Shown: positions 1 to 9,022 of the stretch, one piece after another
Layout of the letters: every line of letters begins with the position of its first letter
How positions within the stretch are numbered: position 1 is the first letter of the stretch
Source: an uncultured Bacteroidota bacterium
GTDB taxonomy: Bacteria; Bacteroidota; Bacteroidia; JABEUT01
Assembly: GCA_903863935.1 (NCBI GenBank)
Contig: CAIPDV010000008.1
Coordinates: 1-64,000 of the forward strand
Direction: 5' to 3'
DNA length: 64,000 nt
Position numbers and translations under genes: made by a program
The notes under the pieces: generated by a model
Told to the model about the DNA's origin: nothing
Databases searched by the model: none
Seen by the model: only the letters and a program-made list of their open reading frames with translations

Positions 1-46
1 CGCCACTGCTGTTTCCAACAGGCATGTTTTTCTGAAAGGGGGTGGA

Positions 47-69
47 TTAATTGCCGGTCGGGCTCTGAC
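47..69 (-). repeat. Stop-codon hairpin element, reverse-oriented copy
   Basis: Read on the minus strand this matches the GTCGG-AGC-CCGAC hairpin plus TGGCAA tail that follows several stop codons in the ribosomal operon, with two or three changes. It lies upstream of the dioxygenase gene. In this orientation no stop codon abuts it, unlike the other copies. Confidence 0.6.
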
Positions 70-110
70 CTTTCTTAAGATAGGTTAAGGTGGGATAACC
101 GGAATGGGTG

Positions 111-118
111 TAAATTTG
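111..118 (+). promoter_or_regulatory. TAnnTTTG -7 promoter box, likely leaderless start
   Basis: TAAATTTG matches the Bacteroidota -7 consensus and ends five bases before the ATG at 124, so transcription would begin at or within a base or two of the start codon. No TTG was seen at the usual -33 distance. Confidence 0.55.
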
Positions 119-123
119 CAGGT

Positions 124-999
124 ATGACCAACAGGCGCGACTTTATACGAACCTTATCTTTATTGCCCTTAACGGGAGTTGCTATGAAATTGAATACACT
201 TACTAAAATGACGGAGCATTTTGCGGATACACCCCCAATGCCCGTTCTGTTCCTTGGGCATGGAAACCCTATGAATGCTATTGAAGACAATGAGTTTTCG
301 CAGGGATGGGCTGCTATGGGTAAAACCATCACCAAGCCTAAAGCCATACTTTGCATCTCTGCCCATTGGGAAACCTCAGGCACATTTATAACCGCCATGG
401 ATAAACCCCAAACCATACATGATTTCGGTGGCTTTCCGCAAGCTTTGTTTGATGTGCAGTACCCGGCAAAAGGAAATGTAGAGTTAGCAAAGGAAACCCA
501 ATCGGGGATAAAGAAGGCAGCTGTTGGATTGAACTATGACTGGGGCCTCGATCATGGTTGCTGGAGTGTTCTGAACCGAATGTATCCGAATGCCGATGTA
601 CCTGTGTTGCAACTGAGCCTAGACTATAACCAAACAGCTCAATGGCATTATGAGTTGGCCAAAGAACTGGCCTTCCTAAGGAAAAAAGGAGTGCTTATTA
701 TTGGCAGTGGAAACATTGTTCACAACCTTGGGTTGGTGAACTGGAAAGACGACCAGACTTTTGATTGGGCCGTAGAAGCCAATGCTACTGTGAAGAAACT
801 AATTACCGCCAACGACTTTAAAAGCCTTATAGAATATAGCAAACTGGGGAAGTCATTGCAGCTAGCGGTACCTACACCCGAGCATTATTTGCCTTTGCTC
901 TATAGCCTTGCACTTAAAACCGATAGCGAAACCCTTTCCTATTTTAACGATAAACTCGTAATGGGTTCCATTTCGATGACCTCGGTCAAAATAGGCTAA
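124..999 (+). CDS. ygiD: 4,5-DOPA extradiol dioxygenase-like protein (LigB family)
   Basis: Predicted class III ring-cleaving extradiol dioxygenase of the YgiD/DODA family, which opens catechols such as L-DOPA using a single divalent metal. Conserved histidines are visible in the family contexts: FLGHGNP (His46), SAHW (His81), GSGNIVHNL (His200) and PTPEHYLPLL (His254). The E. coli protein is about 260 residues; this one is 291 because of an N-terminal extension containing NRRDFIRTLSLLPLTGVA, which resembles a twin-arginine signal and suggests export as a folded metalloprotein. A later ATG at 184 would remove that signal, but the promoter box directly before 124 favours the long form. Family assignment is confident; the in vivo substrate is unknown. 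Confidence 0.88.
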   Translation: MTNRRDFIRTLSLLPLTGVAMKLNTLTKMTEHFADTPPMPVLFLGHGNPMNAIEDNEFSQGWAAMGKTITKPKAILCISAHWETSGTFITAMDKPQTIHDFGGFPQALFDVQYPAKGNVELAKETQSGIKKAAVGLNYDWGLDHGCWSVLNRMYPNADVPVLQLSLDYNQTAQWHYELAKELAFLRKKGVLIIGSGNIVHNLGLVNWKDDQTFDWAVEANATVKKLITANDFKSLIEYSKLGKSLQLAVPTPEHYLPLLYSLALKTDSETLSYFNDKLVMGSISMTSVKIG

Positions 1000-1127
1000 G
1001 AAGGAGGCCGACCGTCAATAACTTTTGTAGCCATAATATGGAGTGTTTTATATTGATATAGTTTCATTCAAAAAGAGAAACTACTCTATTTTTTTGCAAA
1101 AAAATCGGATTGCTGATTTTGCGAATG

Positions 1128-1160
1128 TGTCAGTAAAATCAAAAAATCACTTTACTGACA
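1128..1160. repeat. Inverted repeat 1 of 3 (TGTCAGTAAA arms)
   Basis: TGTCAGTAAA (1128-1137) is perfectly complementary to TTTACTGACA (1151-1160) across a 13-base AT-rich loop. No T-run follows. Its outer seven bases are the same as those of the next hairpin at 1209. Confidence 0.7.
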
Positions 1161-1208
1161 TATAGCTATATTTAACTGATAGATAATTAATTAACACCCC
1201 TATTTTTA

Positions 1209-1243
1209 TGTCAGTGCCGAAGGGGTACTGACACATTTTTTTT
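1209..1243 (+). terminator. Intrinsic terminator downstream of ygiD-like gene
   Basis: TGTCAGTGCC (1209-1218) pairs with GGTACTGACA (1224-1233), a 10-bp stem with one G-U wobble and a five-base loop, followed by eight T residues at 1236-1243. It lies about 210 bases after the dioxygenase stop codon. Confidence 0.75.
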
Positions 1244-1275
1244 GCCAAATAAATGCCAGGCAAGTATTTGGCAAA
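1241..1275. repeat. Inverted repeat 3 of 3 (TTTGCCAAATA arms)
   Basis: TTTGCCAAATA (1241-1251) and TATTTGGCAAA (1265-1275) form a perfect 11-bp stem with a 13-base loop, starting within the terminator T-run. The remainder of 1000-1366 is AT-rich and shows no gene. Confidence 0.7.
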
Positions 1276-1321
1276 TGTGGGATAAGTGCAAGGCAAATTA
1301 TTTGATAGAATAAGAGTGGTG

Positions 1322-1349
1322 TTCCCGCGAAGTTGAACTTCGTGGGGAA
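1322..1349 (+). repeat. GC-rich hairpin before secreted GloVer protein
   Basis: TTCCCGCGAAG and CTTCGTGGGGAA fold around the loop TTGAA with one wobble and one bulge. It ends about 48 bases before the chosen start of the next gene and is not followed by T residues, so a leader structure or dispersed repeat is more likely than a terminator. Confidence 0.5.
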
Positions 1350-1396
1350 ATAGAGGTAATTCGTATTTGTTTCGTATAAATCAGTATCTTTATGGT

Positions 1397-4300
1397 ATGA
1401 AAATATTTAAAAACTACTTTTTATATTTTTTGTTATTAATTTCAGGCGTTGTCTCTGCTCAATATGAATTTATTGATCTGCATAATTTTAATGGAACTGG
1501 CGGAGCAAACCCTTATGGCTCATTATTGCGAAATGGTAATGCATTATATGGGCTTACGGAAAAAGGAGGCATTCATAACAGAGGGTGTGTCTTTTCGGTA
1601 GATACAAATGGCAACGGATTCAAAGATTTACTTGATTTTAATGGTTCTAATGGGAGTAATCCGTATGGTTCCTTAATATGTTTAGGGAAGAAATTATATG
1701 GAATGACCACCTATGGAGGGATAAGCGGTGATGGTAATATTTTTTCAATTGACACAAATGGAGTTAACTATAGAGACTTGCTTGATTTCAATATGACAAA
1801 CGGTGCATACCCATTTGGATCTCTGCTTTTATCTGATAGTGTTTTATATGGTATGACAAGTACAGGAGGGCCAGGTTATGGTAACATTTTTTGTATTGAT
1901 ACCAATGGAAGTGGTTTCAGGGTTCTACTTAATTTTATCGGAGCTAATGGTTTTTTGCCCTATGGTTCTCTAATTATTTCCGGCAATATTTTATATGGGA
2001 TGGCATCTGAAGGAGGTGCTCATAATTATGGCTGTGTTTTCTCACTAAATAAAAATGGAACGGGCTATAAGGATCTATTGGATTTTAACCAAACAAATGG
2101 ATCATATCCTGAAGGTTCATTGGTTTTAGTTGGTAATAGAGTTTATGGGATGACGACGAATGGAGGTTCAATTAATTATGGTACTATTTTTTGTATTGAT
2201 ACGAATGGAAGTGGGTATAAACATTTGCATGATTTTATGTATAGTACAGGACTTTTCCCAGTTTACAGTAACTTAAATTTTTTAAATGGAAATCTTTATG
2301 GAATGACAAATGCAGGAGGGAAAAATAATACAGGAACGGTCTTCTCGATAGATACAAATGGAAGCGCATATCAGGACATATATGATTTCAGTGTAGCAAA
2401 TGGTGATTACCCCTATGGATCATTAAGTTTTTCCGGTAATTGGATGTATGGAATGACAGAATTGGGGGGATCTGTCAATTATGGCGTTATTTTTAGCTTT
2501 AGAACATGTTCAACAAGTGCCTCCTCATTAATAAATACAAATGTGAGCTGTTTTGGAGATAGTGACGGTAGTGCTACAATAATTCCAACGAGCGGAATTG
2601 CCCCATTCTCGTATATGTGGTCAACAAATCCGGCCCAAACAAGCGCACAAGCCACTGGGTTAAAGGCGGGGAGTTATTCTGTAATAGTTTATGATTCCAC
2701 CGGTTGTACAACCACATTAAAAATAACAATTACACAACCTGCTTCATTAAAAGATTCCATGCTCTCTACTTGCGCGACCTGTTGCAATTGTGCAGGTACA
2801 GCGATAGATTTTACATACGGCGGGACACAACCTTATACATTCCTTTGGTCGAACGGTGCAACCACTGATACTATAAAAAGCCTGTCTGGCGGTAGTTATA
2901 CATGTACTGTTACAGATGCGAACGGGTGTATAAAAACAGATACTGTATGGGTTCATAACGGTAACCATGTTATTACATCACAAACGGATATCACATGTAA
3001 TGGTTTAAATAATGGGACTGCATCAGTTTCCATTTTTGGGAATTATTCTTACAGTTGGAGTCCTGGCGGTGCAACCACATCATCTATCAGCGGACTTTCA
3101 GCAGGAAGTTATACCGTTTCTATTAGTAGTATTGACACAATTGGATGTTCTTCAAGTTATATTTTCACTATAAGTGAACCTCCAGCATTTACGATTTCTG
3201 CATCTTTAATTTCGAATGTAAAATGTTATGGTGTTGGTGATGGAAGTGCCTCTTCAATTGCCAGTGGCGGTAGTTTGCCATATACATATTATTGGAGTGA
3301 TGGAGAATCTACGGCAAATGCTTCAAAACTTCTAACAGGAATCGCCATAATAAATGCGAAAGATAAAAATGGATGCACGGCAACTGCATCTGTGGTGCTT
3401 ACTCAACCCACAATTTTAATTGCAAATCTTAGTATAAGTACTCTTGGACCATGTGATACATATCCTAGTGTTATTGCTAATGTTTCAGGTGGTACCCAAC
3501 CATATTCATATTATTGGACAGATTATGGTGGCACGAATTCTTATGAAGATGTGGATGTTACTTGTCCCAATGGTTATTCAGCAGAAAGTGTTGCAGTTAC
3601 TGATAATAATGGCTGTACTGCAAATAATTTTGTGTTATTAAATCAACCCGTCCAATACATAAATCCATATCCAACATATACGAATATTAGTTGTAATGCA
3701 GGATCTAATGGAAGCATAACCTTGGGTGTTTGTAGTAACATTTCTTCAAATTACACTTACTTCTGGAATTCTTCAAGGTTTAACACGTATATTAATCCAT
3801 ATACTATCAATAACTTAAGTGCAGGTACATACAAGATATATGTTACAGATTTGAATGGTTGTTCAACATCACAAGAATTCATTACAATTACACAACCTCC
3901 GGCAATAAAAATCATAACCGATTCAATAAATGATAATGGGAGTTGCAATGGTTCCACATGGGCTATTATTACTGGAGGTACAAAGCCATATTCTTATATA
4001 TGGACTGGTGGATTAACAACCGACACTATTAAAAATCAATGTGCAGGAAATTATTGTTGCAGAGTGACTGATGCCAATGGCTGTATTGATAGTGTGTGCG
4101 TCACAATATCTTTGTCAACTAGTTTAAGTAAAGCACTATTTAAATTAGGAAACATTGGAGTTTTCCCTAACCCTAACAACGGCACTTTTAATTTTTCAAA
4201 TATCACTGAAAAAAGCACTGTTGAGGTTTATAATATTCTTGGTGAAAAAGTCAAAGTTGCGACGCTGAATCCGCCAGTTGGCGGACATAGTAGCAATCTC

Positions 4301-4399
4301 ATTGATTTAACTAATCAGCCCAACGGCATTTATTTTTACCGCGTTTTAACCGATAGTGGAGCGTTGGCAGGAGAGGGTAAGATAATTATTCAAAAATAA
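1397..4399 (+). CDS. T9SS-secreted GloVer-repeat / SprB-repeat protein
   Basis: Large secreted surface protein. The ATG at 1397 is chosen because it opens directly into a signal peptide (MKIFKNYFLYFLLLISGVVSA); an ATG ten codons earlier adds a non-signal stretch. About seven GloVer repeats of roughly 48 residues follow (YGSL..G..LYGMT..GG...G.IFSIDTNG), probably a beta-propeller. Then come about seven SprB-type Ig-like repeats with the pattern SCxGxxDGS...PYxYxWS...AGxYxVxVxDxxGC...ITQP, and finally a T9SS type A sorting domain (VFPNPNNGTF ... QPNGIYFYRV). A palindrome is translated inside that last domain. The seventh SprB repeat closely resembles the third repeat of the kelch protein at 18862. 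A TATCTTTA box at 1385-1392 sits four bases before the ATG. Binding target unknown. Confidence 0.88.
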   Translation: MKIFKNYFLYFLLLISGVVSAQYEFIDLHNFNGTGGANPYGSLLRNGNALYGLTEKGGIHNRGCVFSVDTNGNGFKDLLDFNGSNGSNPYGSLICLGKKLYGMTTYGGISGDGNIFSIDTNGVNYRDLLDFNMTNGAYPFGSLLLSDSVLYGMTSTGGPGYGNIFCIDTNGSGFRVLLNFIGANGFLPYGSLIISGNILYGMASEGGAHNYGCVFSLNKNGTGYKDLLDFNQTNGSYPEGSLVLVGNRVYGMTTNGGSINYGTIFCIDTNGSGYKHLHDFMYSTGLFPVYSNLNFLNGNLYGMTNAGGKNNTGTVFSIDTNGSAYQDIYDFSVANGDYPYGSLSFSGNWMYGMTELGGSVNYGVIFSFRTCSTSASSLINTNVSCFGDSDGSATIIPTSGIAPFSYMWSTNPAQTSAQATGLKAGSYSVIVYDSTGCTTTLKITITQPASLKDSMLSTCATCCNCAGTAIDFTYGGTQPYTFLWSNGATTDTIKSLSGGSYTCTVTDANGCIKTDTVWVHNGNHVITSQTDITCNGLNNGTASVSIFGNYSYSWSPGGATTSSISGLSAGSYTVSISSIDTIGCSSSYIFTISEPPAFTISASLISNVKCYGVGDGSASSIASGGSLPYTYYWSDGESTANASKLLTGIAIINAKDKNGCTATASVVLTQPTILIANLSISTLGPCDTYPSVIANVSGGTQPYSYYWTDYGGTNSYEDVDVTCPNGYSAESVAVTDNNGCTANNFVLLNQPVQYINPYPTYTNISCNAGSNGSITLGVCSNISSNYTYFWNSSRFNTYINPYTINNLSAGTYKIYVTDLNGCSTSQEFITITQPPAIKIITDSINDNGSCNGSTWAIITGGTKPYSYIWTGGLTTDTIKNQCAGNYCCRVTDANGCIDSVCVTISLSTSLSKALFKLGNIGVFPNPNNGTFNFSNITEKSTVEVYNILGEKVKVATLNPPVGGHSSNLIDLTNQPNGIYFYRVLTDSGALAGEGKIIIQK
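4270..4285. repeat. Palindrome translated within T9SS sorting domain
   Basis: TCCGCCA-GT-TGGCGGA is an almost complete palindrome encoding the core of an extra loop (NPPVGGHSS) between the LGEKV strand and the IDLTNQP strand of the sorting domain. Sorting domains without insertions, such as those of the genes at 11969 and 18862, are plain here. Confidence 0.7.
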
Positions 4400-4459
4400 A
4401 GTACGTCTGCAAAGGAGTTTCAAAAGAGAGATAGAAACGGACTTATTGGGGTAGGAAAA

Positions 4460-4597
4460 GATGCTGGTATGGCTGCGCCGGATTGCAGCAGAAAGCCCTG
4501 ACGCTGACGGTCAGGGTGAAACCCGCACCGGAAGCAAAGGCTTGTAGCGGAAAGCCGGTGTGTTTACGCCCTCGTCAGTCGGCTTGCCCAAAAACAA
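4460..4597. other. GC-rich intergenic segment with hairpins
   Basis: This segment is visibly richer in GC than its surroundings. It contains CCCTGAC (4496-4502) pairing with GTCAGGG (4510-4516), and CACCGG (4526-4531) pairing with CCGGTG (4555-4560). It separates two convergent genes. It could be a dispersed repeat or a structured 3' end; no protein is supported here. Confidence 0.45.
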
Positions 4598-5446
4598 TCA
4601 AACATTCTGCAAACCCCACATATTCATTCCATGAACCAGCACAGAGGGCCAGATACTTTTGGTACGGATAGTCATGTATCCCCATAAAAGCCCGAGCGGT
4701 ATTTTAGAAAGTGCGCCTAAAAAAGCATCGGTAATAGAATGACCTTGATTATAAAAAGTAGGGACATGCATAAGGGCCCATAACACGGTTGCAATAAACC
4801 AACCCAGTCCTTTATTTTTTAAAAATGCTGCAAACCTTGTTTGTGCTATAAACCTCCAGAACTCTTCCAGTAACCCTGCTATAATAAAACCCTCCACCAA
4901 TAACCCAAAAAGTCCACCTTCTTCTTCATAAACGGTGCTAAAAGTAAAATCGTGTGGGGCGAATAGCAACCCTGTTACTGCTATAATTGCAATTACCGGA
5001 ATGGCAATAAGTAATCCGGAAAAACGAATGCCAAGATCTTTTAGTTTGTAGCGTAATACAAACAGGGTAATGGTTAAGCCCAGTGGAAAAACAAACAGAA
5101 ACAATATTGGGACGAGCAAGAGTTTTATTTTAACATTCAGATCTTCCCATTTAATGGGTGCCATATAGCGGAAATACAAAAAAATGAATGCAAGTAAAAA
5201 ATATAGAGCAATTAAAAATGTTTCTTTTCCCGGTTTTTTAACCATAATTTCCTCCCCGGAAGGATTGCGTAAGGCATACCAGTCAATTAAAAGGCTGCAT
5301 ACCCACATGGCAATAACATAAGCAATGCTTTTAACGAGGTTGCCTGATAAATAGCCGCAAAAAATTGTTCCGGATGCTATAAGCGCAACAAGAAAAAAAG
5401 TAACAGGATTCCTTTTTATTTTTTCAAGCTGTAAGGAAAATACCAT
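4598..5446 (-). CDS. CPBP-family intramembrane metalloprotease
   Basis: Polytopic membrane protein with roughly eight hydrophobic segments and the CPBP (Abi/CAAX-protease-like) signature. Motif 1 is EEFWR (Glu194, Glu195, Arg198), motif 2 is the WALMH helix (His227), and the last motif is PSVLVHGMNMWG (His272, Asn275). Family members cleave prenylated or other membrane peptides, and bacterial relatives include bacteriocin-immunity proteins; no substrate can be named here. It begins three bases after the stop of the secreted protein at 5449 and is likely its operon partner, which hints that the pair acts on the envelope. Confidence 0.85.
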   Translation of the reverse strand: MVFSLQLEKIKRNPVTFFLVALIASGTIFCGYLSGNLVKSIAYVIAMWVCSLLIDWYALRNPSGEEIMVKKPGKETFLIALYFLLAFIFLYFRYMAPIKWEDLNVKIKLLLVPILFLFVFPLGLTITLFVLRYKLKDLGIRFSGLLIAIPVIAIIAVTGLLFAPHDFTFSTVYEEEGGLFGLLVEGFIIAGLLEEFWRFIAQTRFAAFLKNKGLGWFIATVLWALMHVPTFYNQGHSITDAFLGALSKIPLGLLWGYMTIRTKSIWPSVLVHGMNMWGLQNV

Positions 5447-5448
5447 CG

Positions 5449-6075
5449 TTATTTAGCCGTCTTCATATACTCCTTAATCCAGCCGGAGATGGTATTCAGG
5501 TTATCAAACCAAACATTGTCCTTGTTCTTTTCTTCAAGGCCTTTGGCTTTCATTTTTGCAACCAGGTCGGTGTTATCGGCCATTAGTTTGCAAAGATTAT
5601 CAAGTGAAGCCGGTATCATTTCTCCTTCGCCACCTTCCGATAGCCAGAATATTTCGGAAAACTTAGTGCTTTTTTCTACGTCGTTTATGTTCACTTCTTT
5701 TACGCTGCCATTATCATAACGCTCAACACTGAGTTCCATTCCGGCATAAAAACAAATTTTTGCATTGGTAATGACTTGCACGGCAATGTTCTTTACTTTA
5801 TTGAAACGGTAAACAACACCTTCGTCATTCTGGCCGCCCCAATAGGATGCATCTTTATAGGAAGAAGCTATTTTTTTGCCTTTAAGTGTGCCTTTGAATT
5901 TACCATGCCCGAATTTGATCTCATCCCATTCGGTAAGCTTTTTGGCTGTGTAATCCTGATAGGTTGCATAGGTTCCTGCAAGGGTTACTGGTCCCGCTTT
6001 TTTTACAAATGACGAGGACAGGGTAAGGAAGAGAGTTAATAGTACAGGAGCGATAAATTTTTTAAGTGTTTTCAT
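5449..6075 (-). CDS. Secreted protein of unknown function
   Basis: 208 residues with an N-terminal signal peptide (MKTLKKFIAPVLLTLFLTL then SSS). There is no lipobox cysteine. The mature part is lysine-rich and soluble, with FGHGKFKGTLKGKK and a WLSEGGEGEMIPASLDNLCKLM stretch near residues 140-165; no family was recognised. It is the first gene of a two-gene minus-strand unit with the CPBP protease. The 260 bases upstream, to 6335, are AT-rich and hold no recognised gene. Confidence 0.7.
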   Translation of the reverse strand: MKTLKKFIAPVLLTLFLTLSSSFVKKAGPVTLAGTYATYQDYTAKKLTEWDEIKFGHGKFKGTLKGKKIASSYKDASYWGGQNDEGVVYRFNKVKNIAVQVITNAKICFYAGMELSVERYDNGSVKEVNINDVEKSTKFSEIFWLSEGGEGEMIPASLDNLCKLMADNTDLVAKMKAKGLEEKNKDNVWFDNLNTISGWIKEYMKTAK

Positions 6076-6335
6076 AGGCTATTTTAATTGAAGTATTAAT
6101 GGCAAATGTAACAATTAATGCGAATTTCAATATGATTCAAAATGCCGGGTTTTGTTGAAAACTAGTTAACATTAATGTGTTTTGATTATCAGTATATTAT
6201 GTAGATTTTTGTGGCAAATTATACATTCAGCATGGTAGAAGTGATAAAGACTATTGGTTCACAACGATTTATTTCCTTAATTTGCCACAATTATTGAAAA
6301 GGTTACCAGCCTTACAACATACCAAACCACCAACC

Positions 6336-8282
6336 ATGAAACAATTATTCCTATTAAGTGCAGGACTTGCATTTACTTTTTCACTCGCAGCTCAAAAAGA
6401 AGCTCCGAAGGAAATTCATTATCCCGATGGATCGCTTTACAAAGAATGTTATTACGTAAGGGCTACAAGACCCTTACGCGATATTATTGCTGAACGCAAA
6501 GCAAAAGGCCTCGACAAAATTGCCCAGGTTAATAAGCCTGCGGCTGATGCAGAAGCGCATGAAAGGTTTGCTAAGAATAGGACCAACCACCCGAGTGGTG
6601 CAGGTTCTGTAAACTCAGGTATTCAAACCGAACAGGGAACATTAGTGAGTTCTACCTTACAGAATTTTGAAGGCCAGCCCGGATATGGCTACTATCCGCT
6701 GGACTGTAATGGAATGATTGGTTCCAACTATTATATGCAAACCATTAACTCTACTTTTGCTGCATGGGATAAAGTGGGTAATGCCTATATTCCGCAAACC
6801 ACGCTGGATGCGCTTTTTGGCAAATATGCCGAAGCTAATATGGGCGATCCTGTTACAGTTTATGATAAGATAGCTGACCGCTGGATCATTTCAGAATTTG
6901 AAGGACTACTTTCAAACAATGTGATAGATACACTTTGCTTTGCTGTATCGCAAACCAACGACCCTGCCGGTGCTTACTGGATTTATGCATTCGATCCGTA
7001 TGTAAATGCGTTTGACGATTATCCGAAATATACCGTTTGGGGTAATGGCTATTACATGACCTGTAATTGCAGTAATCCTGACATGGTGGTGGCGTATCAA
7101 CGCGACAGTATGTTGAAAGGGGCAAAGGCTGCATTTATTGCAATGCCATGGAATAATGGCCCACAGACAAGTGGTTGCATGGGTAACTTTTTCTGTCCTC
7201 AGTTGTTGGATTGCGATGATATTCTTCCTCCTGCAAATGCGCCTGAGTATTTGTTCTACTATTGGGAACAGGACTGGGGTTGCGGAGGCGGAGCCGATTC
7301 CATTTGCATTGAACAGATAAACGTAAACTGGACAACCAAAACCGGAAGTATTAACGCTAAATTTCAGGAACTGATAGTAAGTAATTTTAATTCGAATTTT
7401 CCGTATGCATTTGATGCAAACCTTCCTCAACCGGGCAATAATTCAGCGGACTATTTAGCTTCCAGCGATGGATTTTTTGGCTACCGGATTCCTTATTTAA
7501 GATGGTCGACCTATAACTCTGCCGTAATGGAATTTCCGGTGAATATTGGTACATTAAATTCTCCGGTTTCTGCTATTGAGTGGTTTGAGTTGCACCAGGA
7601 TCCGAATACCCAAAAATGGAGCACCTATCAACAAGCTACGTATGGCCCGAATGATGGAGTAAGCCGTTGGATGGGCTCAATTGCAATGAACTTAAACGGT
7701 GATATTGGTATGGAGTATTCGGTTTCTTCAACTACTAATGTATATCCGGGAATTCGGTATACCGGCCGCCGTTATTGCGATCCAATTAATACCATGACCC
7801 TTGCAGAAGGAACGGCAGCGACAGGAAACGCGCTAGTTTCAACACCACAAAATGGTGGTAACCGCTGGGGCGATTATTCGAATATTTCGGTAGATCCTTC
7901 AGATGGAATTACTTTTTGGGGAACCAATATGTATGCTGAAAGTGGCGTGAATTCACAAAACATAAGCACGCGTATATTTTCGTTCCAGGTGCCCACCTGC
8001 CCAACAGATGCACCCAATATTGTGAATTCTTATAATGCTTCTTTGAAAGTGTATCAGAATGGAAGCACCTTGAATATTAAAGGAACTGACTTCCCGCAAA
8101 ACGAAGGATTGGTAGTTCAAATTTTTGATGCTAGTGGCAAAATGCTGATGCAAAAAGAAATGCAAACAAATACAAGTACACTCGAAACAAGTTTCAATAT
8201 ATCCTCATTTGCTAAAGCAATTTACTTAGTAAGAGTTGGTAACGACCACCTGCAACGTATTGTGAAAGTGGCTATTCAGTAG
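6336..8282 (+). CDS. T9SS-secreted protein of unknown function
   Basis: The start at 6336 gives the signal peptide MKQLFLLSAGLAFTFSLAAQ; an upstream in-frame ATG at 6282 adds 18 residues that do not look like a signal. The body of about 520 residues is rich in aromatic residues, Asn and Gly, and resembles secreted beta-propeller-like proteins (ADRWIISEFEG, CFAVSQTNDPAGAYWIYAF, DYPKYTVWGNGYY). Several cysteines cluster around residues 240-330. The last 80 residues form a T9SS-type sorting domain (IKGTDFPQNEGLVVQIFDASG ... KAIYLVRV) without any repeat insertion. A strong terminator follows directly, so it is probably monocistronic. Substrate unknown. Confidence 0.8.
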   Translation: MKQLFLLSAGLAFTFSLAAQKEAPKEIHYPDGSLYKECYYVRATRPLRDIIAERKAKGLDKIAQVNKPAADAEAHERFAKNRTNHPSGAGSVNSGIQTEQGTLVSSTLQNFEGQPGYGYYPLDCNGMIGSNYYMQTINSTFAAWDKVGNAYIPQTTLDALFGKYAEANMGDPVTVYDKIADRWIISEFEGLLSNNVIDTLCFAVSQTNDPAGAYWIYAFDPYVNAFDDYPKYTVWGNGYYMTCNCSNPDMVVAYQRDSMLKGAKAAFIAMPWNNGPQTSGCMGNFFCPQLLDCDDILPPANAPEYLFYYWEQDWGCGGGADSICIEQINVNWTTKTGSINAKFQELIVSNFNSNFPYAFDANLPQPGNNSADYLASSDGFFGYRIPYLRWSTYNSAVMEFPVNIGTLNSPVSAIEWFELHQDPNTQKWSTYQQATYGPNDGVSRWMGSIAMNLNGDIGMEYSVSSTTNVYPGIRYTGRRYCDPINTMTLAEGTAATGNALVSTPQNGGNRWGDYSNISVDPSDGITFWGTNMYAESGVNSQNISTRIFSFQVPTCPTDAPNIVNSYNASLKVYQNGSTLNIKGTDFPQNEGLVVQIFDASGKMLMQKEMQTNTSTLETSFNISSFAKAIYLVRVGNDHLQRIVKVAIQ

Positions 8283-8302
8283 TAGCTTAATACATTTTTA
8301 TT

Positions 8303-8339
8303 AAAACGCCCGTGATTCATTTCATGGGCGTTTTTTTTT
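8303..8339 (+). terminator. Intrinsic terminator after T9SS protein gene
   Basis: AAAACGCCCGTGA (8303-8315) pairs with TCATGGGCGTTTT (8322-8334) with one wobble and a six-base loop, running into nine T residues. It starts 21 bases after the stop codon. Confidence 0.9.
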
Positions 8340-8403
8340 GAGATGACTTAAATTCATTATTTCAAAAAATGGGTTCTTAGTAACCGGATATTCAAAAACT
8401 TTA

Positions 8404-8411
8404 TACATTTG
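8404..8411 (+). promoter_or_regulatory. TAnnTTTG -7 box before membrane protein gene
   Basis: TACATTTG matches the Bacteroidota -7 consensus, 54 bases before the ATG at 8465. No convincing -33 TTG was seen. Confidence 0.45.
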
Positions 8412-8464
8412 TATTTATAATCAGGTCCCCAAATAGTATTTTAATCTGGTTATATGAGTACAAA

Positions 8465-9022
8465 ATGTCAGTAAAATCAAGGCTTCCAATGTTTGTTCGT
8501 GCAATGGCAATGATATTGCTTATTGCTATGTTTCATTATGTGGCAGGTTACCGGCTGATGTATTCGTTGGGTATTTTGTATGCTAAAGAAGAAGCAAAAG
8601 AATGTTTAGTAGAGAAAAAAGCAAACACCCAAAAACTTACTTTTTCAACAGCTGATTTTAACTCCTTAAGTTGGAGTGATAACAACAAGGAATTCTCATT
8701 AAACAATGAGATGTATGATGTTGCAACAATAGAAAAATCCGGCTCAAAATTTATCGTAACGGTTTATTCCGATGAAAATGAAACTAGCTGGATATCGTCT
8801 TTGCACAATTTCGAAAAGGAATTATTTCATCCTGACCAGTCCACAAAGGGAAATAAATCTGCGGAAGATGTGATGTCTTCGTTCCAGAAGGAATGCACCA
8901 CTACTTCTGAATTTAAAATTACAGTTTTTGCCTCAGACGGGCAAGTACAATCCAATGCTGCTATTATGCAGCAATCTCAACAAGATATTGACAATATCTG
9001 GCATCCGCCGGCTACTTGTTAA
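8465..9022 (+). CDS. Single-pass membrane protein, unknown function
   Basis: 185 residues. One hydrophobic helix at about residues 10-40 (FVRAMAMILLIAMFHYVAGY) is followed by a charged, soluble, probably extracytoplasmic domain with Cys near residue 47, a Cys near 140 and a C-terminal PPATC. A mid-domain stretch (LSWSDNNKEFSLNNEMYDVATIEKSG) suggests a small beta-rich fold. No family was recognised. It is flanked by a terminator upstream and a non-coding structured region downstream. Confidence 0.65.
   Translation: MSVKSRLPMFVRAMAMILLIAMFHYVAGYRLMYSLGILYAKEEAKECLVEKKANTQKLTFSTADFNSLSWSDNNKEFSLNNEMYDVATIEKSGSKFIVTVYSDENETSWISSLHNFEKELFHPDQSTKGNKSAEDVMSSFQKECTTTSEFKITVFASDGQVQSNAAIMQQSQQDIDNIWHPPATC

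Noticed and set aside
1367-1396. Upstream ATG of the GloVer protein
   Set aside because: It adds ten residues before a complete signal peptide and overlaps the likely promoter box at 1385-1392.
4483-4671. 62-codon plus-strand frame
   Set aside because: It lies in the GC-rich hairpin island and overlaps the end of the CPBP protease gene; no start context or homology pattern.
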